From Caulobacter soli (GTDB taxonomy: Bacteria; Pseudomonadota; Alphaproteobacteria; Caulobacterales; Caulobacteraceae), in NCBI RefSeq assembly GCF_011045195.1, contig NZ_CP049199.1, positions 1,364,001 to 1,428,000 on the forward strand: 64,000 bases of DNA. Direction: 5' to 3'. Both the position numbers and the translations under genes were made by a program. Shown piece after piece: positions 49,722 to 61,318 of the stretch. Under the pieces are notes generated by a model, which saw only the letters and a program-made list of their open reading frames with translations, was not told where the DNA came from and made no database searches. The stretch's first letter is position 1. Each line of letters starts with the position of its first letter.

Positions 49722-49830
49722 CACTTGCCCCCACCTGGCGACTTCGTCGCCTGTCCGCCCCCGTAGGGGGCGGAGCGCTCTTCCCCCTCCGGGGGAAGAC
49801 GACCGCGAAGCGGTCCGTAGGGGGCAAGTG
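49722..49830. repeat. Dispersed palindromic repeat doublet (family A)
   Basis: Same architecture as 10922-11044: outer CACTTGCCCCC / GGGGGCAAGTG ends, GGCGACTTCGTCGCC hairpin, CCGCCCCCGTAGGGGGCGG hairpin, CTTCCCCCTCCGGGGGAAG and GACCGCGAAGCGGTC hairpins, in 109 bp. Confidence 0.82.
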
Positions 49831-49864
49831 ATCGCCGCACCAAACCCTGCAAGGGAGCCTTCCC

Positions 49865-49966
49865 ATGCCCAAATCCAAGCCGCCGCGTCGCCGCAAGATC
49901 CGCCGAGGTAACGACCTCCGTGTTCTGATGATTGAAGGCGTCCAGGCCGACGCGATGAGGCCCTAA
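49865..49966 (+). CDS. Possible 33-aa basic peptide
   Basis: An ATG preceded by AAGGGAGCC opens a frame for MPKSKPPRRRKIRRGNDL and 15 further residues, ending TAA. The N-terminal half is strongly basic, the C-terminal half neutral. It lies between a palindromic repeat and the GNAT gene, which it converges on with 10 nt to spare. No family is recognised; a good ribosome site is the main support. Confidence 0.35.
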   Translation: MPKSKPPRRRKIRRGNDLRVLMIEGVQADAMRP

Positions 49967-49976
49967 TTTGAAGGCC

Positions 49977-50495
49977 TCACCCCCGCTGCAACAACACCGT
50001 CGGCGCTTCGCGATAGGTCGTGCGAGCCACCTCCAGGAAGCCCATCTTCCAGGCCAGCTTGAGGGAGGGCGCGTTGTCGGGGTCGATGATGCAGACCACG
50101 GGCGCGTCGCCCCAGACGCTCTTGCCCCAGGAGAGGGCGCCGACGATGGCCTCGCTGGCGAAGCCCTGGCCGTGGGCCCAGCTGGCCAGGGCCCAGCCCA
50201 TTTCCGGGACGCCGTCGATGGAGGGCTCGATCCCCCGGTGAAAGTCGGCGAAGCCGATCTCGCCCACATAACGGCCGGTCGCCGTCTCGCGCGCCGCCCA
50301 GTAGCCGTAGCCCAGCACCGCCCAAAGGCCTCGGGCCCGCAGCAACCGGTGCCAGCTCTCCTCGGGCGTCGAGGTGCGGCCGCCGATGTACTGGGTGACG
50401 ATGGGATCGCTCCACATCGCGGCGCTGTCCTCGAAGTCGGAGGCTTGCGGCGGGCTCAGCGTCAGGCGGGCGGTGGTCAAGGTGGGCGGAATCAT
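49977..50495 (-). CDS. GNAT acetyltransferase, RimJ/RimL-like
   Basis: A 172-aa acetyltransferase. It begins with the RimJ-type strand TLTTARLTLSPPQASDFE, and shows YWAARETATGRYVGEIGF, PEMGWALASWAHGQGFASEA (acetyl-CoA loop) and the C-terminal NAPSLKLAWKMGF with the conserved Asn. Such enzymes acetylate N-termini of ribosomal proteins or small amines; the target is not deducible. Divergent from the NTF2-like gene at 50563. Confidence 0.88.
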   Translation of the reverse strand: MIPPTLTTARLTLSPPQASDFEDSAAMWSDPIVTQYIGGRTSTPEESWHRLLRARGLWAVLGYGYWAARETATGRYVGEIGFADFHRGIEPSIDGVPEMGWALASWAHGQGFASEAIVGALSWGKSVWGDAPVVCIIDPDNAPSLKLAWKMGFLEVARTTYREAPTVLLQRG

Positions 50496-50562
50496 CGAGG
50501 TCCTGTTCGGCTCTGCGCGGCCAGCCTATATCGGCGGCGCCCGTTGGCCAGGACCCGATCTG

Positions 50563-50940
50563 ATGACAGCCCCGCAAGACGCCATCGCCGCCCGCCGCAA
50601 GCTGACCAACAAGCTGATCGCCGGCAAGGACGCCCGCCGCCTGGCGCCGTTCTTCGCGCCGGAGATCAAGGTGATCGTCGGCGACGGCTCGCTGATCCTG
50701 GGCGCCCGCGACGTGCTGGAGGCCTTCGCCAGCCAGTTCGCCGACCCGGCCTTCGTCGCCTATGTCCGCACGACCGAACGCATCGACCTGGACGCGGCCG
50801 GCGATCGCGCGGCCGAGCAAGGGACGTGGGTGGGCGTGACGCGTGGCGTTCCCGACACGCGCGGAACCTACCTAGCCACCTGGCGCAAGGTCACCGGCCA
50901 GTGGGTGATCGAGAACGAGCTGTTCGTGACGCTGAGCTGA
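50563..50940 (+). CDS. NTF2-like (SnoaL/DUF4440) domain protein
   Basis: A 125-aa protein with the cone-shaped NTF2 fold: an N-terminal helix AIAARRKLTNKLIAGKDARRLAPFFAPEI, GSLILGARDVLEAFASQFADP, and C-terminal strands TYLATWRKVTGQWVIENELFVTL. Members bind small hydrophobic ligands or act as isomerases; no catalytic residues are clear. The ATG at 50563 is preferred; the frame remains open upstream into the opposing GNAT gene. Confidence 0.75.
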   Translation: MTAPQDAIAARRKLTNKLIAGKDARRLAPFFAPEIKVIVGDGSLILGARDVLEAFASQFADPAFVAYVRTTERIDLDAAGDRAAEQGTWVGVTRGVPDTRGTYLATWRKVTGQWVIENELFVTLS

Positions 50941-51080
50941 GTGACTGGGCGCCAGGCGGGCCGCCGCACGAAACGTGCGCTCCGTCGCAAGATGACGGGA
51001 AATTAATACCGCCGCCGTTGCCGCGCCCGGCAAGGCCCTCTACCCCTTTGCGTTCAAAATCGAGGGAAGGGGACCCCGCC

Positions 51081-52919
51081 TTGCAAAACCGTCGTCAAAT
51101 CCTGCTGTCCACCGTCGCCGTCGGCCTGGCCGCCGCGACCCCGGGCCTGGCCCTGGCCGACGTGCCGGCCGCCTCGGGCGAGGCCGCCAAGCTCAACGCC
51201 CTGTTCGACGCCATCATGGCCAAGCAGTTGCGCCAGTCGCCCGAAACGACCACGGGCCTGGGCATGGACGTCGGCGACCTGGCCTGGACCAAGTCTTTGC
51301 TGGGCGACCGCTCGTTCGCCGCCATCGCCGCCGGTGTCGTCCAGACCAAGCAGCAGTTGGCAGACCTGCGCGCCATCGACCGCAAGGCCCTGACCGGCAT
51401 GGACGTCGTCAACTACGACACCGTCGAGTTCACCCTGGCGGTGCAGGACGAGGGCAACGAGAAGTTCACGTACGCCGGCGGTGGTTCGGGCGCGCCCTAT
51501 ATCCTCAGCCAGCTGACGGGTGCGTACCAGTCCTATCCCGACTTCCTCGACACCCAGCATTCGATCGAGACCAAGGAAGACGCCGACGCCTATCTGTCGC
51601 GGATGGAGGCCTTCGCCCGGCTGATGGACCAGGAAACGGCGATCGCGGCCCGCGACTACGCCGACGGCGTGATCCCGCCCGACTTCATCATCGACAAGGC
51701 CCTGACCCAGATGAAGGCCTTCGCCGACACCCCGACGGCGCAGGCGCCGCTGGTCCTGTCGGTGGCGCGCCGCACCAAGGCCAAGACCATCCCGGGCGAC
51801 TGGGCCGGCGAGGCGGGCAAGATCTACGAAGGCTCGGTGGTCCCCGCCCTCCGTCGCCAGATCGCCCTGCTGGAGGGCGTCCGCCCGAAGGCCACGCACG
51901 ACGCCGGCGTCTGGCGCCTGAAGGACGGCGGCGACTACTACGCCGTGTCGCTGAAGAACTACACGACCTCGACCATCACCCCCGACGAGATCCACCAACT
52001 GGGCCTGGACCTGGTGAAGTCGCTGTCGGCCGAGATCGATGCCCTGTTCAAGAGCCGCGGGATCACCAAGGGCACGGCCGGCGAGAAGATGCGCGCCCTG
52101 GCCACCGATCCCTCGCAGGTCTACGCCAACACCGACGCGGCCAAGGAACAGCTGATCGCCGACCTGAACGCCAAGGCCCAGTGGATCGAAAAGCAGCTGC
52201 CGGCCTATTTCGGCCAGCTGCCCAAGGCCCCGCTGGAGATCCGCCGCGTGCCCAAGGCCATCGAGGTCGGCGCGCCGGGCGGCTACTACAATTCGCCGTC
52301 GCTGGATGGGAAGCGTCCGGGCATCTACTGGATCAACCTGCGCGACACGGCCGAGCAGCCCAAGTACCTGCTGACCACCCTGACCGTCCACGAGGGCGTG
52401 CCGGGCCACCACCTGCAGCTGTCGATCTCCAACGAGGCCCAGGGCCTGCCGCTGATCCGCAAGACCATCGGCAATTCGGGCTACACCGAGGGCTGGGCGC
52501 TCTATACCGAGCAGCTGGCCGTCGAGATGGGCATCTACAAGGACGACCCGTTCGGCCACATCGGCATGCTGCACGACGCCCTGTTCCGGGCCGTGCGCCT
52601 CGTGGTCGACAGCGGCATGCACTACAAGAAGTGGAGCCGCGAGCAGGCGGTGAAGTACATGGCCGAGACCATGGGCGACGAGGAAAGCGGCACGATCACC
52701 GAGATCGAACGCTACGTCGTCTGGCCGGGCCAGGCCTGCAGCTACATGGTCGGCAAGATCACCTGGCTGCGGGCGCGCGAGCGGGCCAAGAAGGCTCTCG
52801 GCAAGAAGTTCGACATCCGCAAGTTCCACGACGCCGGCCTGCTGGCGGGCATGACCCCGCTGACCGTGCTGGACAAGGTGGTGGACGACTACGTGGCCAA
52901 GGCCAAGGCCGGGAAGTAG
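51081..52919 (+). CDS. DUF885 family exported metallopeptidase-like protein
   Basis: A 612-aa protein beginning at a TTG (MQNRRQILLSTVAVGLAAATPGLALA), with a signal peptide of Tat or Sec type. The DUF885 signature includes the metal-binding HEGVPGHH (His437, Glu438, His442, His443), similar to gluzincin HExxH, and RTIGNSGYTEGWALYTEQLA-like sequence (IGNSGYTEGWALYTEQL) containing the third-ligand Glu. Members are probably zinc peptidases of the periplasm. AAGGGGA lies before the TTG. A very long open frame upstream (to 49968) crosses other genes and is not translated. Confidence 0.82.
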   Translation: MQNRRQILLSTVAVGLAAATPGLALADVPAASGEAAKLNALFDAIMAKQLRQSPETTTGLGMDVGDLAWTKSLLGDRSFAAIAAGVVQTKQQLADLRAIDRKALTGMDVVNYDTVEFTLAVQDEGNEKFTYAGGGSGAPYILSQLTGAYQSYPDFLDTQHSIETKEDADAYLSRMEAFARLMDQETAIAARDYADGVIPPDFIIDKALTQMKAFADTPTAQAPLVLSVARRTKAKTIPGDWAGEAGKIYEGSVVPALRRQIALLEGVRPKATHDAGVWRLKDGGDYYAVSLKNYTTSTITPDEIHQLGLDLVKSLSAEIDALFKSRGITKGTAGEKMRALATDPSQVYANTDAAKEQLIADLNAKAQWIEKQLPAYFGQLPKAPLEIRRVPKAIEVGAPGGYYNSPSLDGKRPGIYWINLRDTAEQPKYLLTTLTVHEGVPGHHLQLSISNEAQGLPLIRKTIGNSGYTEGWALYTEQLAVEMGIYKDDPFGHIGMLHDALFRAVRLVVDSGMHYKKWSREQAVKYMAETMGDEESGTITEIERYVVWPGQACSYMVGKITWLRARERAKKALGKKFDIRKFHDAGLLAGMTPLTVLDKVVDDYVAKAKAGK

Positions 52920-52931
52920 GGAAGAGGAGGG

Positions 52932-54536
52932 CTAGCCCCAGCCCTCCGAAACCCCCGCCCGCCGCGCCGCCGGCGTCACCGGGGCCAGCTTCAGCGCCGG
53001 CTGGGGCTGGTCGGCGGGTTTGCCGAACAGCCAGCCCTGGGCGAAGTCGACGCCGGCCTTGCGCACGACCTCCTCGACCTCGGCGGTCTCGACCATCTCG
53101 GCCACGGTGCGGATCTTCAGGTCGCGGCACAGCTCGACCAGCCGCCGGACCATCGCCCCGTCGCGGCCGTTGCCGGCCAGTTCGCGCACGTAGCGGCCGT
53201 CGATCTTGACGATGTCCAGGCTCAGTTCCTGCAGATAGGCGAACGACGAGGCCCCGGCCCCGAAGTCGTCCAGGCAGACCAGCGAACCCAGGCCGCGCAG
53301 GCCCTGGATGTGCAGGTTGGCGCGCGGCAGGTCGTCGATGGCGCTGGTCTCGGTGATCTCGAAGATCAGCCGCCCCTTGGCCGCCGCGTGCTTGGTCAGC
53401 AGGCCGGCGATGTGGTTGACGAAGGTCTCGCTGACGATCGTGCGGCCCGAGACGTTGACCGCCAGCTTGATCGCGCCGGTACGGTCGCTGGCCAGGCGCT
53501 TGACCGCCATGTCGGCGATGGCGTGGTCCAGCTCCTCGATCAGGTCGAACTCCTCGGCCATGCGGATCAGTTGGAACGGGCTGCCGCCGTCCTCGAAGCG
53601 CACCAGGGCCTCGTGGTGATGGGCCAGGCCGGTCCGCAGGTCGACCACCGGCTGGTAGGCCAGGGTGAAGCGCCGCTGGCTGACCGCCACGCCCAGGGCG
53701 CCGGCCCGCGACAGGGTGCGCTTGACCGAGCGGTTCATGGCTTCCGACAGGCTCAGCGGCGGGGTGTCCTTCAGACCTTCGCGCAGGAAGTCGTCGAGGG
53801 CGTAGCGCAGGGCCTTCAGGCCACGCGACGGGGCGACGCCGCCGTCGATCGGCACGACGTGGGCGGTGGCCTGCATCGCCGTCGTGCGGGTCAGGCGCTG
53901 GGCCATCTCGTCGGGATTCTCGGCCTTGGCGCGCACCAGGGCGAAGCGTTCGGACGACAGCTGGGTGGCCATGGCGCCGGCGTGGGACTCGGCCCGCACC
54001 GCGCCGGCCAGTTTCAGGTCCAGGGCGTGGGCCTCAGGCTTGGACAGCTGCTGGCGCACCGAATCCAGGCCCGAGAAGTCGACCATGGCCAGTTCCAGCT
54101 CCAGGCCGGTGACGCGGGCGGCCTCGAACAGGCCGCGGGCGATGTCCTCGAAGCTTTCGCGGCTGCGCAGGCCCATCGCGTCCATGTCGCCCGACGGCGC
54201 CGTGCCGGGGGTGACCGAGACCGAGATCCGGCCGCCGTTGTCGGGCAGGGCGCGCATGGTCAGGTTGACGTAGCGGGCCGGTTCGCCGGCCATGCGGATG
54301 GTCACGGGACCGCGTCGCAGGCCATCGCTCATCACGCCGGTCACGGCGTCGATCAGCGGACGGTCGGCGGCGGTGAACAGGTCGCGCCAGGCGCGGCCCA
54401 TCAGGGTCCGCTCGTCCTGGCCCATGATCCGTTGCGCCGCGCCCAGCGCCAGGATCACCCGGCCGTTCTCGACTTCCAAAAGCAGGTCGGCGCTGGCGAA
54501 GGCCAGGCCCAAAAGGCGGCGTGGATCGATCGACAA
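52932..54536 (-). CDS. PAS-EAL cyclic-di-GMP phosphodiesterase
   Basis: A 534-aa cytoplasmic protein. Residues 8-110 resemble a PAS domain; 120-260 is a middle region reminiscent of a GGDEF domain with no GGDEF motif; 285-520 is an EAL domain. All EAL active-site elements are seen: EALVRF (Glu309), NVSGRT, FEITET, DDFGAGASSF, KIDGRYV, AEMVET and QGWLFG, so hydrolysis of cyclic-di-GMP is likely. C-di-GMP controls motility, holdfast and cell cycle in Caulobacter. It is divergent from recA. Confidence 0.9.
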   Translation of the reverse strand: MSIDPRRLLGLAFASADLLLEVENGRVILALGAAQRIMGQDERTLMGRAWRDLFTAADRPLIDAVTGVMSDGLRRGPVTIRMAGEPARYVNLTMRALPDNGGRISVSVTPGTAPSGDMDAMGLRSRESFEDIARGLFEAARVTGLELELAMVDFSGLDSVRQQLSKPEAHALDLKLAGAVRAESHAGAMATQLSSERFALVRAKAENPDEMAQRLTRTTAMQATAHVVPIDGGVAPSRGLKALRYALDDFLREGLKDTPPLSLSEAMNRSVKRTLSRAGALGVAVSQRRFTLAYQPVVDLRTGLAHHHEALVRFEDGGSPFQLIRMAEEFDLIEELDHAIADMAVKRLASDRTGAIKLAVNVSGRTIVSETFVNHIAGLLTKHAAAKGRLIFEITETSAIDDLPRANLHIQGLRGLGSLVCLDDFGAGASSFAYLQELSLDIVKIDGRYVRELAGNGRDGAMVRRLVELCRDLKIRTVAEMVETAEVEEVVRKAGVDFAQGWLFGKPADQPQPALKLAPVTPAARRAGVSEGWG

Positions 54537-54755
54537 GACGGTAGTCCCCCGGAAGAGGGGCAGGATCGCCGGGCCGTTGTTAAAGACCGGTTGCGCTTGA
54601 GCTTATTCGGGGGGCCGCAAACGTGGGGAAATGTCGCACCCGGGCGATCCAAGGCTGTATGGGGCCTGGGTTTGCGCGCCTGGCTTGTTTTCAGGATTCG
54701 ACTCGCGTGTCCGGTCTGATGCGACCGTTCCTGACGCATGAGCCCTTTAGAGTAA

Positions 54756-54770
54756 GAACATGTTGCGAAC
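54756..54770 (+). promoter_or_regulatory. LexA (SOS) box before recA
   Basis: GAAC-N7-GAAC, the reverse complement of the alphaproteobacterial SOS box GTTC-N7-GTTC, 108 nt upstream of the recA start. A third GAAC follows at 54774-54777. Confidence 0.85.
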
Positions 54771-54877
54771 ATGGAACAAACCATGTACGCATTAATCATT
54801 CCACAGGCGGGTGGGCGCGGCGGTCGCGAACCTCCGATCCGGTTGCTGGAATCATGGAATAAGGGCGGACCTCTCCA

Positions 54878-55948
54878 ATGAGCAATCAGGCGGCTTTGAA
54901 ACTCGTGGGCAAAGAAGACGGCGACAAGCAGCGCGCTCTTGAAGCGGCGCTGGCGCAGATCGACCGGGCGTTCGGCAAGGGCTCGGTGATGAAGCTGGGC
55001 GAAAAGGGCAAGGTCGAGATGGAGTCCATCTCCACCGGTTCGCTCGGCCTGGACATCGCGCTCGGCATCGGCGGCCTGCCCAAGGGGCGGGTGATCGAGA
55101 TCTACGGTCCGGAAAGCTCGGGCAAGACCACCCTGGCCCTGCACGTGGTGGCCGAGTGCCAGAAGGCCGGCGGCACCGCCGCCTTCGTCGACGCCGAGCA
55201 CGCCCTGGATCCGGGCTACGCCTTCAAGCTGGGCGTCAATCTCGACAACCTGCTGGTCTCCCAGCCGGACAACGGCGAACAGGCCCTGGAGATCACCGAC
55301 ACCCTGGTGCGCTCGGGCGCGGTCGACATCGTGGTCGTCGACTCGGTCGCGGCCCTGACCCCCAAGGCCGAAATCGAAGGCGAGATGGGCGACAGCCTGC
55401 CGGGCCTGCAAGCGCGTCTGATGAGCCAGGCCCTGCGCAAGCTGACCGCCTCGATCAACAAGGCCAACACCATCGTCATCTTCATCAACCAGATCCGCCA
55501 CAAGATCGGGGTGATGTACGGCAGCCCGGAAACCACCACCGGCGGCAACGCCCTGAAGTTCTACGCCTCGGTCCGCCTGGACATCCGCCGCACCGGTTCG
55601 ATCAAGAACCGCGACGAGATCGTCGGCAACAACGTCCGGGTCAAGGTGGTCAAGAACAAGGTGGCCCCGCCGTTCCGCGAGGTCGAGTTCGACATCATGT
55701 ACGGCGAGGGCATCTCCAAGCTGGGCGAGATCATCGACCTGGGCGTCAAGGCCGGGATCATCGACAAGGCCGGTTCCTGGTTCTCGTATAACAGCCAGCG
55801 CATCGGCCAGGGCCGCGACAATGTCCGCGAGTTCCTTAAGGCCAACAAGGATCTGGCCGCCGAGATCGAGGTCGCCGTGCGCAAGTCTTCCCGCAAGATC
55901 GAGGAAGAACTGCTGGTCGGCGGTCCCGAGGACGACGGCGACGAATAG
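54878..55948 (+). CDS. recA: Recombinase RecA
   Basis: A 356-aa recombinase. It contains the Walker A motif GPESSGKTT (residues 77-85), VVVDSVAAL as Walker B, the MAW-like loop, [20 protein letters not shown] (loop 2) and the C-terminal acidic tail GPEDDGDE. The sequence agrees with the Caulobacter RecA I know almost throughout. It catalyses strand exchange and stimulates LexA self-cleavage. Its LexA box gives SOS induction. The ATG is preceded by a short AT-rich leader. Confidence 0.98.
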   Translation: MSNQAALKLVGKEDGDKQRALEAALAQIDRAFGKGSVMKLGEKGKVEMESISTGSLGLDIALGIGGLPKGRVIEIYGPESSGKTTLALHVVAECQKAGGTAAFVDAEHALDPGYAFKLGVNLDNLLVSQPDNGEQALEITDTLVRSGAVDIVVVDSVAALTPKAEIEGEMGDSLPGLQARLMSQALRKLTASINKANTIVIFINQIRHKIGVMYGSPETTTGGNALKFYASVRLDIRRTGSIKNRDEIVGNNVRVKVVKNKVAPPFREVEFDIMYGEGISKLGEIIDLGVKAGIIDKAGSWFSYNSQRIGQGRDNVREFLKANKDLAAEIEVAVRKSSRKIEEELLVGGPEDDGDE

Positions 55949-56072
55949 GACTTCCCCGGTCCGGGCCGCTTTCGAGCGTCTGGACCGGCCGAAGGTTTCG
56001 CGGCCGCCGCCCGCTGCGGGCGACCCCGCCTTATAGCCCGCCGCGCTCACCGCCCGGTCGGCCGCGATCCCC

Positions 56073-56106
56073 GGACGCCTGGACCCCATGCCAGGCGTCC
56101 GATTTC
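56073..56106 (+). terminator. Probable terminator downstream of recA
   Basis: Perfect 10-bp stem GGACGCCTGG / CCAGGCGTCC with an 8-nt loop, followed by GATTTCG; the T-tract is short. It lies 125 nt after the recA stop. Confidence 0.6.
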
Positions 56107-56115
56107 GTTTCGGGC

Positions 56116-56169
56116 CTCCGCCCCCTACGGGGGCGGACAGACCGCGAAGCGGTCAGGTGGGGGCAAGTG
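56116..56169. repeat. Single palindromic repeat unit (family A)
   Basis: CCTCCGCCCCCTACGGGGGCGGA followed by GACCGCGAAGCGGTC and GTGGGGGCAAGTG, a single unit of the family A element without its partner. It lies between recA and alaS. Confidence 0.75.
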
Positions 56170-56325
56170 GGGGTGTCACTGTGCCGGCGGTCCAAGTCCT
56201 CAACCCCGTGGGAGAGGCTCTCGGTGGGGCCAACCACCAACGCGATTTCCTCTCCGCTTGAAACCGCGCTATGCAGCGCCGACTTCCGGTTAGACCGGAC
56301 TCAGTACCGAAGCCCCGAGACGCCG

Positions 56326-58986
<2,661 letters not shown>

Positions 58987-59008
58987 CCGCCTCGGCGGCT
59001 CTCGTTCC

Positions 59009-59037
59009 GGACGGTTCGGCACGTCGCCGAACCGTCC
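59009..59037. terminator. Strong hairpin between alaS and TonB receptor genes
   Basis: Twelve-bp perfect stem GGACGGTTCGGC / GCCGAACCGTCC with an ACGTC loop, between converging stops. There is no T-run on either side, so termination efficiency is uncertain. Confidence 0.55.
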
Positions 59038-59044
59038 GTTCCCG

Positions 59045-61219
59045 TCAGAACGCGTGGCGCAGCGTCACGCGTGCGTTGCGCGGTTCGCCGTAGACGAAGC
59101 CGGCGAACCAGACGTTGTTGCTGTAGTAGGTCTTGTCGAACACGTTATCGACGTTGACCTGGACCGAGGTGCGGTCCGTCAGCTTGAACTGTCCCATCAG
59201 GTTCACCAGCACATAGGCCGGCTGGCCGACGGGTTCGGTCAAGCCCGTGCCAGGGTTCACCGCCGTCTGCGGCGGCCGGCTCTCCCAACGCAGGGACCCA
59301 CCCAAGCTGATCCGGTCCAAGGCGCCGCGCAGCGCATACTTGGTGGACAGCCGGAAGACGCGCCGGGGGTGGTGGGCCTGGACGTTCACGCCGTCGCCGT
59401 CCTTGGCCGTGAACTGGCTCCAGCCCATGCTGACGTCCCAGCCTTCCGTGACCTGGCCCTGGACCTCGGCCTCGTAGCCCTTGGATACGGTGCCTTGGGC
59501 GGCGCGATAGGCCGGGTCGATCGTGCCTGGAACGAAGAAGCCGTCGTCGGCGACCGCGAAGTTGTTCTGTTCGACGCGGAAGATGGCGGTGGACGCCCGC
59601 AGCCGTCCGCCCATCAGATCGGCCTTCAGCCCGGCCTCGTAGTTGTCGCCCTCGAGCGGGTCGAGGTACTTGCCGTTGCGATCCTTGTAGCTCTGCGGAT
59701 CGAAGATGCTGGTGTAGCTGGCGTAGGCCGACAGGGTGTCCGTGAAGTCGTAGATCAGCCCGGCATAGGGCGTGAAGACGTTGGTCTGCTTGAGCGTGAA
59801 GGCCACGGGCGTATAGGTCGCGACCTCTTCGTCTCGCCGCCAATAGCTGAGGCGGGCGCCCGCGATCAGCTTGAGGCGGTCCAAGAGCTGGAAACGGGTC
59901 GCGCCGTAGACGGCGGCCTGCTTGGTAGTTCCCAGGCCAGACATGTCATAGCGCGGGCCCCAGGTCGGTTCCGGATAGCTGCCGTCCCAGAGACGGAAGT
60001 CGCCCGAGTCCGGCACGGCCGAAACGGGATCCTGGTTGGTCCAGCCGGTCGACAGGCGGTTGTACATGGCGCCCAGGACCAGCTCGTGTTCACGGCCGAA
60101 CAGGCTGTAGCCGCCCTTGACCGTGAGGTTGAGGTTCCACTGATGGGGCGCGGTCTTGTACCAGTAGGGCCAGGCGCTCATCCCTTGGCCGGTCTGGGAA
60201 TCCAGATCGCCCCACATCCACAGCAGCTTGGAATCTTCCTTCTGGCGGTGATAGGCGGCGTCGCCTCGGATGGACCAGCGGTCGTTCAGGGAATGCTCCA
60301 GGGTGACGAACGCGGCCTGCTCGGTGGTGTCCCACTGGTTCCACTTGGCGGCGCTGGTCTGCGAGCGCGGCCAGTGGGTGCGCGTGCCGTCGCTGTACCA
60401 GTACGGAAGCTGGCCCCACAGGGTGCCGCTGCGCTCGTCACGCTGATGGCTGGCGCCGAAGCTCAGCCGCGTCCTGTCGCCTAGGTCGGCGTCGATCACG
60501 CCGTACAGGGTGAAGCCTTTGTTGGCCTCCAGGTCGACGAAGGCCTTCTCGTCATAGACCTCGGCGACGAAGCGGCCGCGCACGGCGCCGTCGCGGGCGA
60601 GGGGCGCCGACACGTCCGCCGTGCCCGAGAAGTGGTCCCACGACCCCGCTTCCAGGGTCAGCTCGCCCGAGAGCTCCCGAGCAGTCGCATGCTTGCGCAC
60701 CAGATTGATGGAAGCCGAAGGCTCGCCGGCGCCCTGCATCAGGCCGGTCGCGCCGCGCACCACCTCGACCCGCTCGTAGATCGCCGTGCTGGTTTCCTCC
60801 AGCCCGATGTTGCCGGTCTCGAACGGCACGCCGTCGAGCTGGAAGTTGGTGATCTCGAAGCCCCGCGCCGACAGGCCGTTGCGCCCCCGGTCCACGGCTT
60901 TCACCGACACGCCGGTCGTGTAGGCCAGCACGTCGGTCACCTTGGACGCGGCCTGATCCTGGATCTGCTCGCGGGTGATGATGCTGAGGGACTGGGGCGT
61001 CTCGCGCGGCGTCAGGTCCAGACCCGTTGCCGTCGTGTTCTTGGCCGCGCCCCGCCCGTAGACCAACAGCTCGTCCACCGCGACCTTGTCCTCGGCGGCG
61101 ATTTCCTGCGCCGAGGCCATGGCGGGCAGCAGGAGCATCACCGGCGCCAGGGCGAAGAGAGACGCCGATCGCGCCCATTTGAGCCGACGCGCGACCGTTG
61201 ATGATGGTGTTCCGTGCAT
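59045..61219 (-). CDS. TonB-dependent siderophore receptor
   Basis: A 724-aa outer-membrane receptor with a signal peptide ending AMASAQE. It has the siderophore-receptor plug pattern (TPRETPQSLSIITREQIQDQ, LAYTTGVSV, ARGFEITNFQLDGVP, VEVVRGATGLMQGAGEPSASINLVRK) typical of FpvA/FoxA/FhuE types, and the barrel ends in ARVTLRHAF with terminal Phe. It imports a ferric siderophore using TonB energy. The upstream region has a Fur-like box, consistent with iron repression. It converges with alaS. Confidence 0.92.
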   Translation of the reverse strand: MHGTPSSTVARRLKWARSASLFALAPVMLLLPAMASAQEIAAEDKVAVDELLVYGRGAAKNTTATGLDLTPRETPQSLSIITREQIQDQAASKVTDVLAYTTGVSVKAVDRGRNGLSARGFEITNFQLDGVPFETGNIGLEETSTAIYERVEVVRGATGLMQGAGEPSASINLVRKHATARELSGELTLEAGSWDHFSGTADVSAPLARDGAVRGRFVAEVYDEKAFVDLEANKGFTLYGVIDADLGDRTRLSFGASHQRDERSGTLWGQLPYWYSDGTRTHWPRSQTSAAKWNQWDTTEQAAFVTLEHSLNDRWSIRGDAAYHRQKEDSKLLWMWGDLDSQTGQGMSAWPYWYKTAPHQWNLNLTVKGGYSLFGREHELVLGAMYNRLSTGWTNQDPVSAVPDSGDFRLWDGSYPEPTWGPRYDMSGLGTTKQAAVYGATRFQLLDRLKLIAGARLSYWRRDEEVATYTPVAFTLKQTNVFTPYAGLIYDFTDTLSAYASYTSIFDPQSYKDRNGKYLDPLEGDNYEAGLKADLMGGRLRASTAIFRVEQNNFAVADDGFFVPGTIDPAYRAAQGTVSKGYEAEVQGQVTEGWDVSMGWSQFTAKDGDGVNVQAHHPRRVFRLSTKYALRGALDRISLGGSLRWESRPPQTAVNPGTGLTEPVGQPAYVLVNLMGQFKLTDRTSVQVNVDNVFDKTYYSNNVWFAGFVYGEPRNARVTLRHAF

Positions 61220-61253
61220 TCGACGCTCCTCCCGATTTCAGGGCGTCTGCGTA

Positions 61254-61276
61254 TTGCATATGATATTCACTTGCAA
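61254..61276 (-). promoter_or_regulatory. Fur box candidate before siderophore receptor
   Basis: A 23-bp imperfect palindrome with arms TTGCA and TGCAA and the core ATGATA near its centre, 35 nt upstream of the receptor start. It resembles the alphaproteobacterial Fur/iron-box pattern TTGCAAATGATAATCA... with few mismatches. Confidence 0.6.
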
Positions 61277-61318
61277 GTTGTCGCCATAATTGCGCGCCAA
61301 TTACCCGGCCGGCGATGC

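Noticed and set aside
49968..51080. In-frame upstream extension of the DUF885 gene
   Set aside because: It crosses the GNAT and NTF2-like genes in other frames; the signal peptide and ribosome site place the start at the TTG at 51081.
3224..56169. CRISPR arrays
   Set aside because: The repeated sequences are palindromic doublets scattered singly between genes, with no regular spacers and no cas genes.
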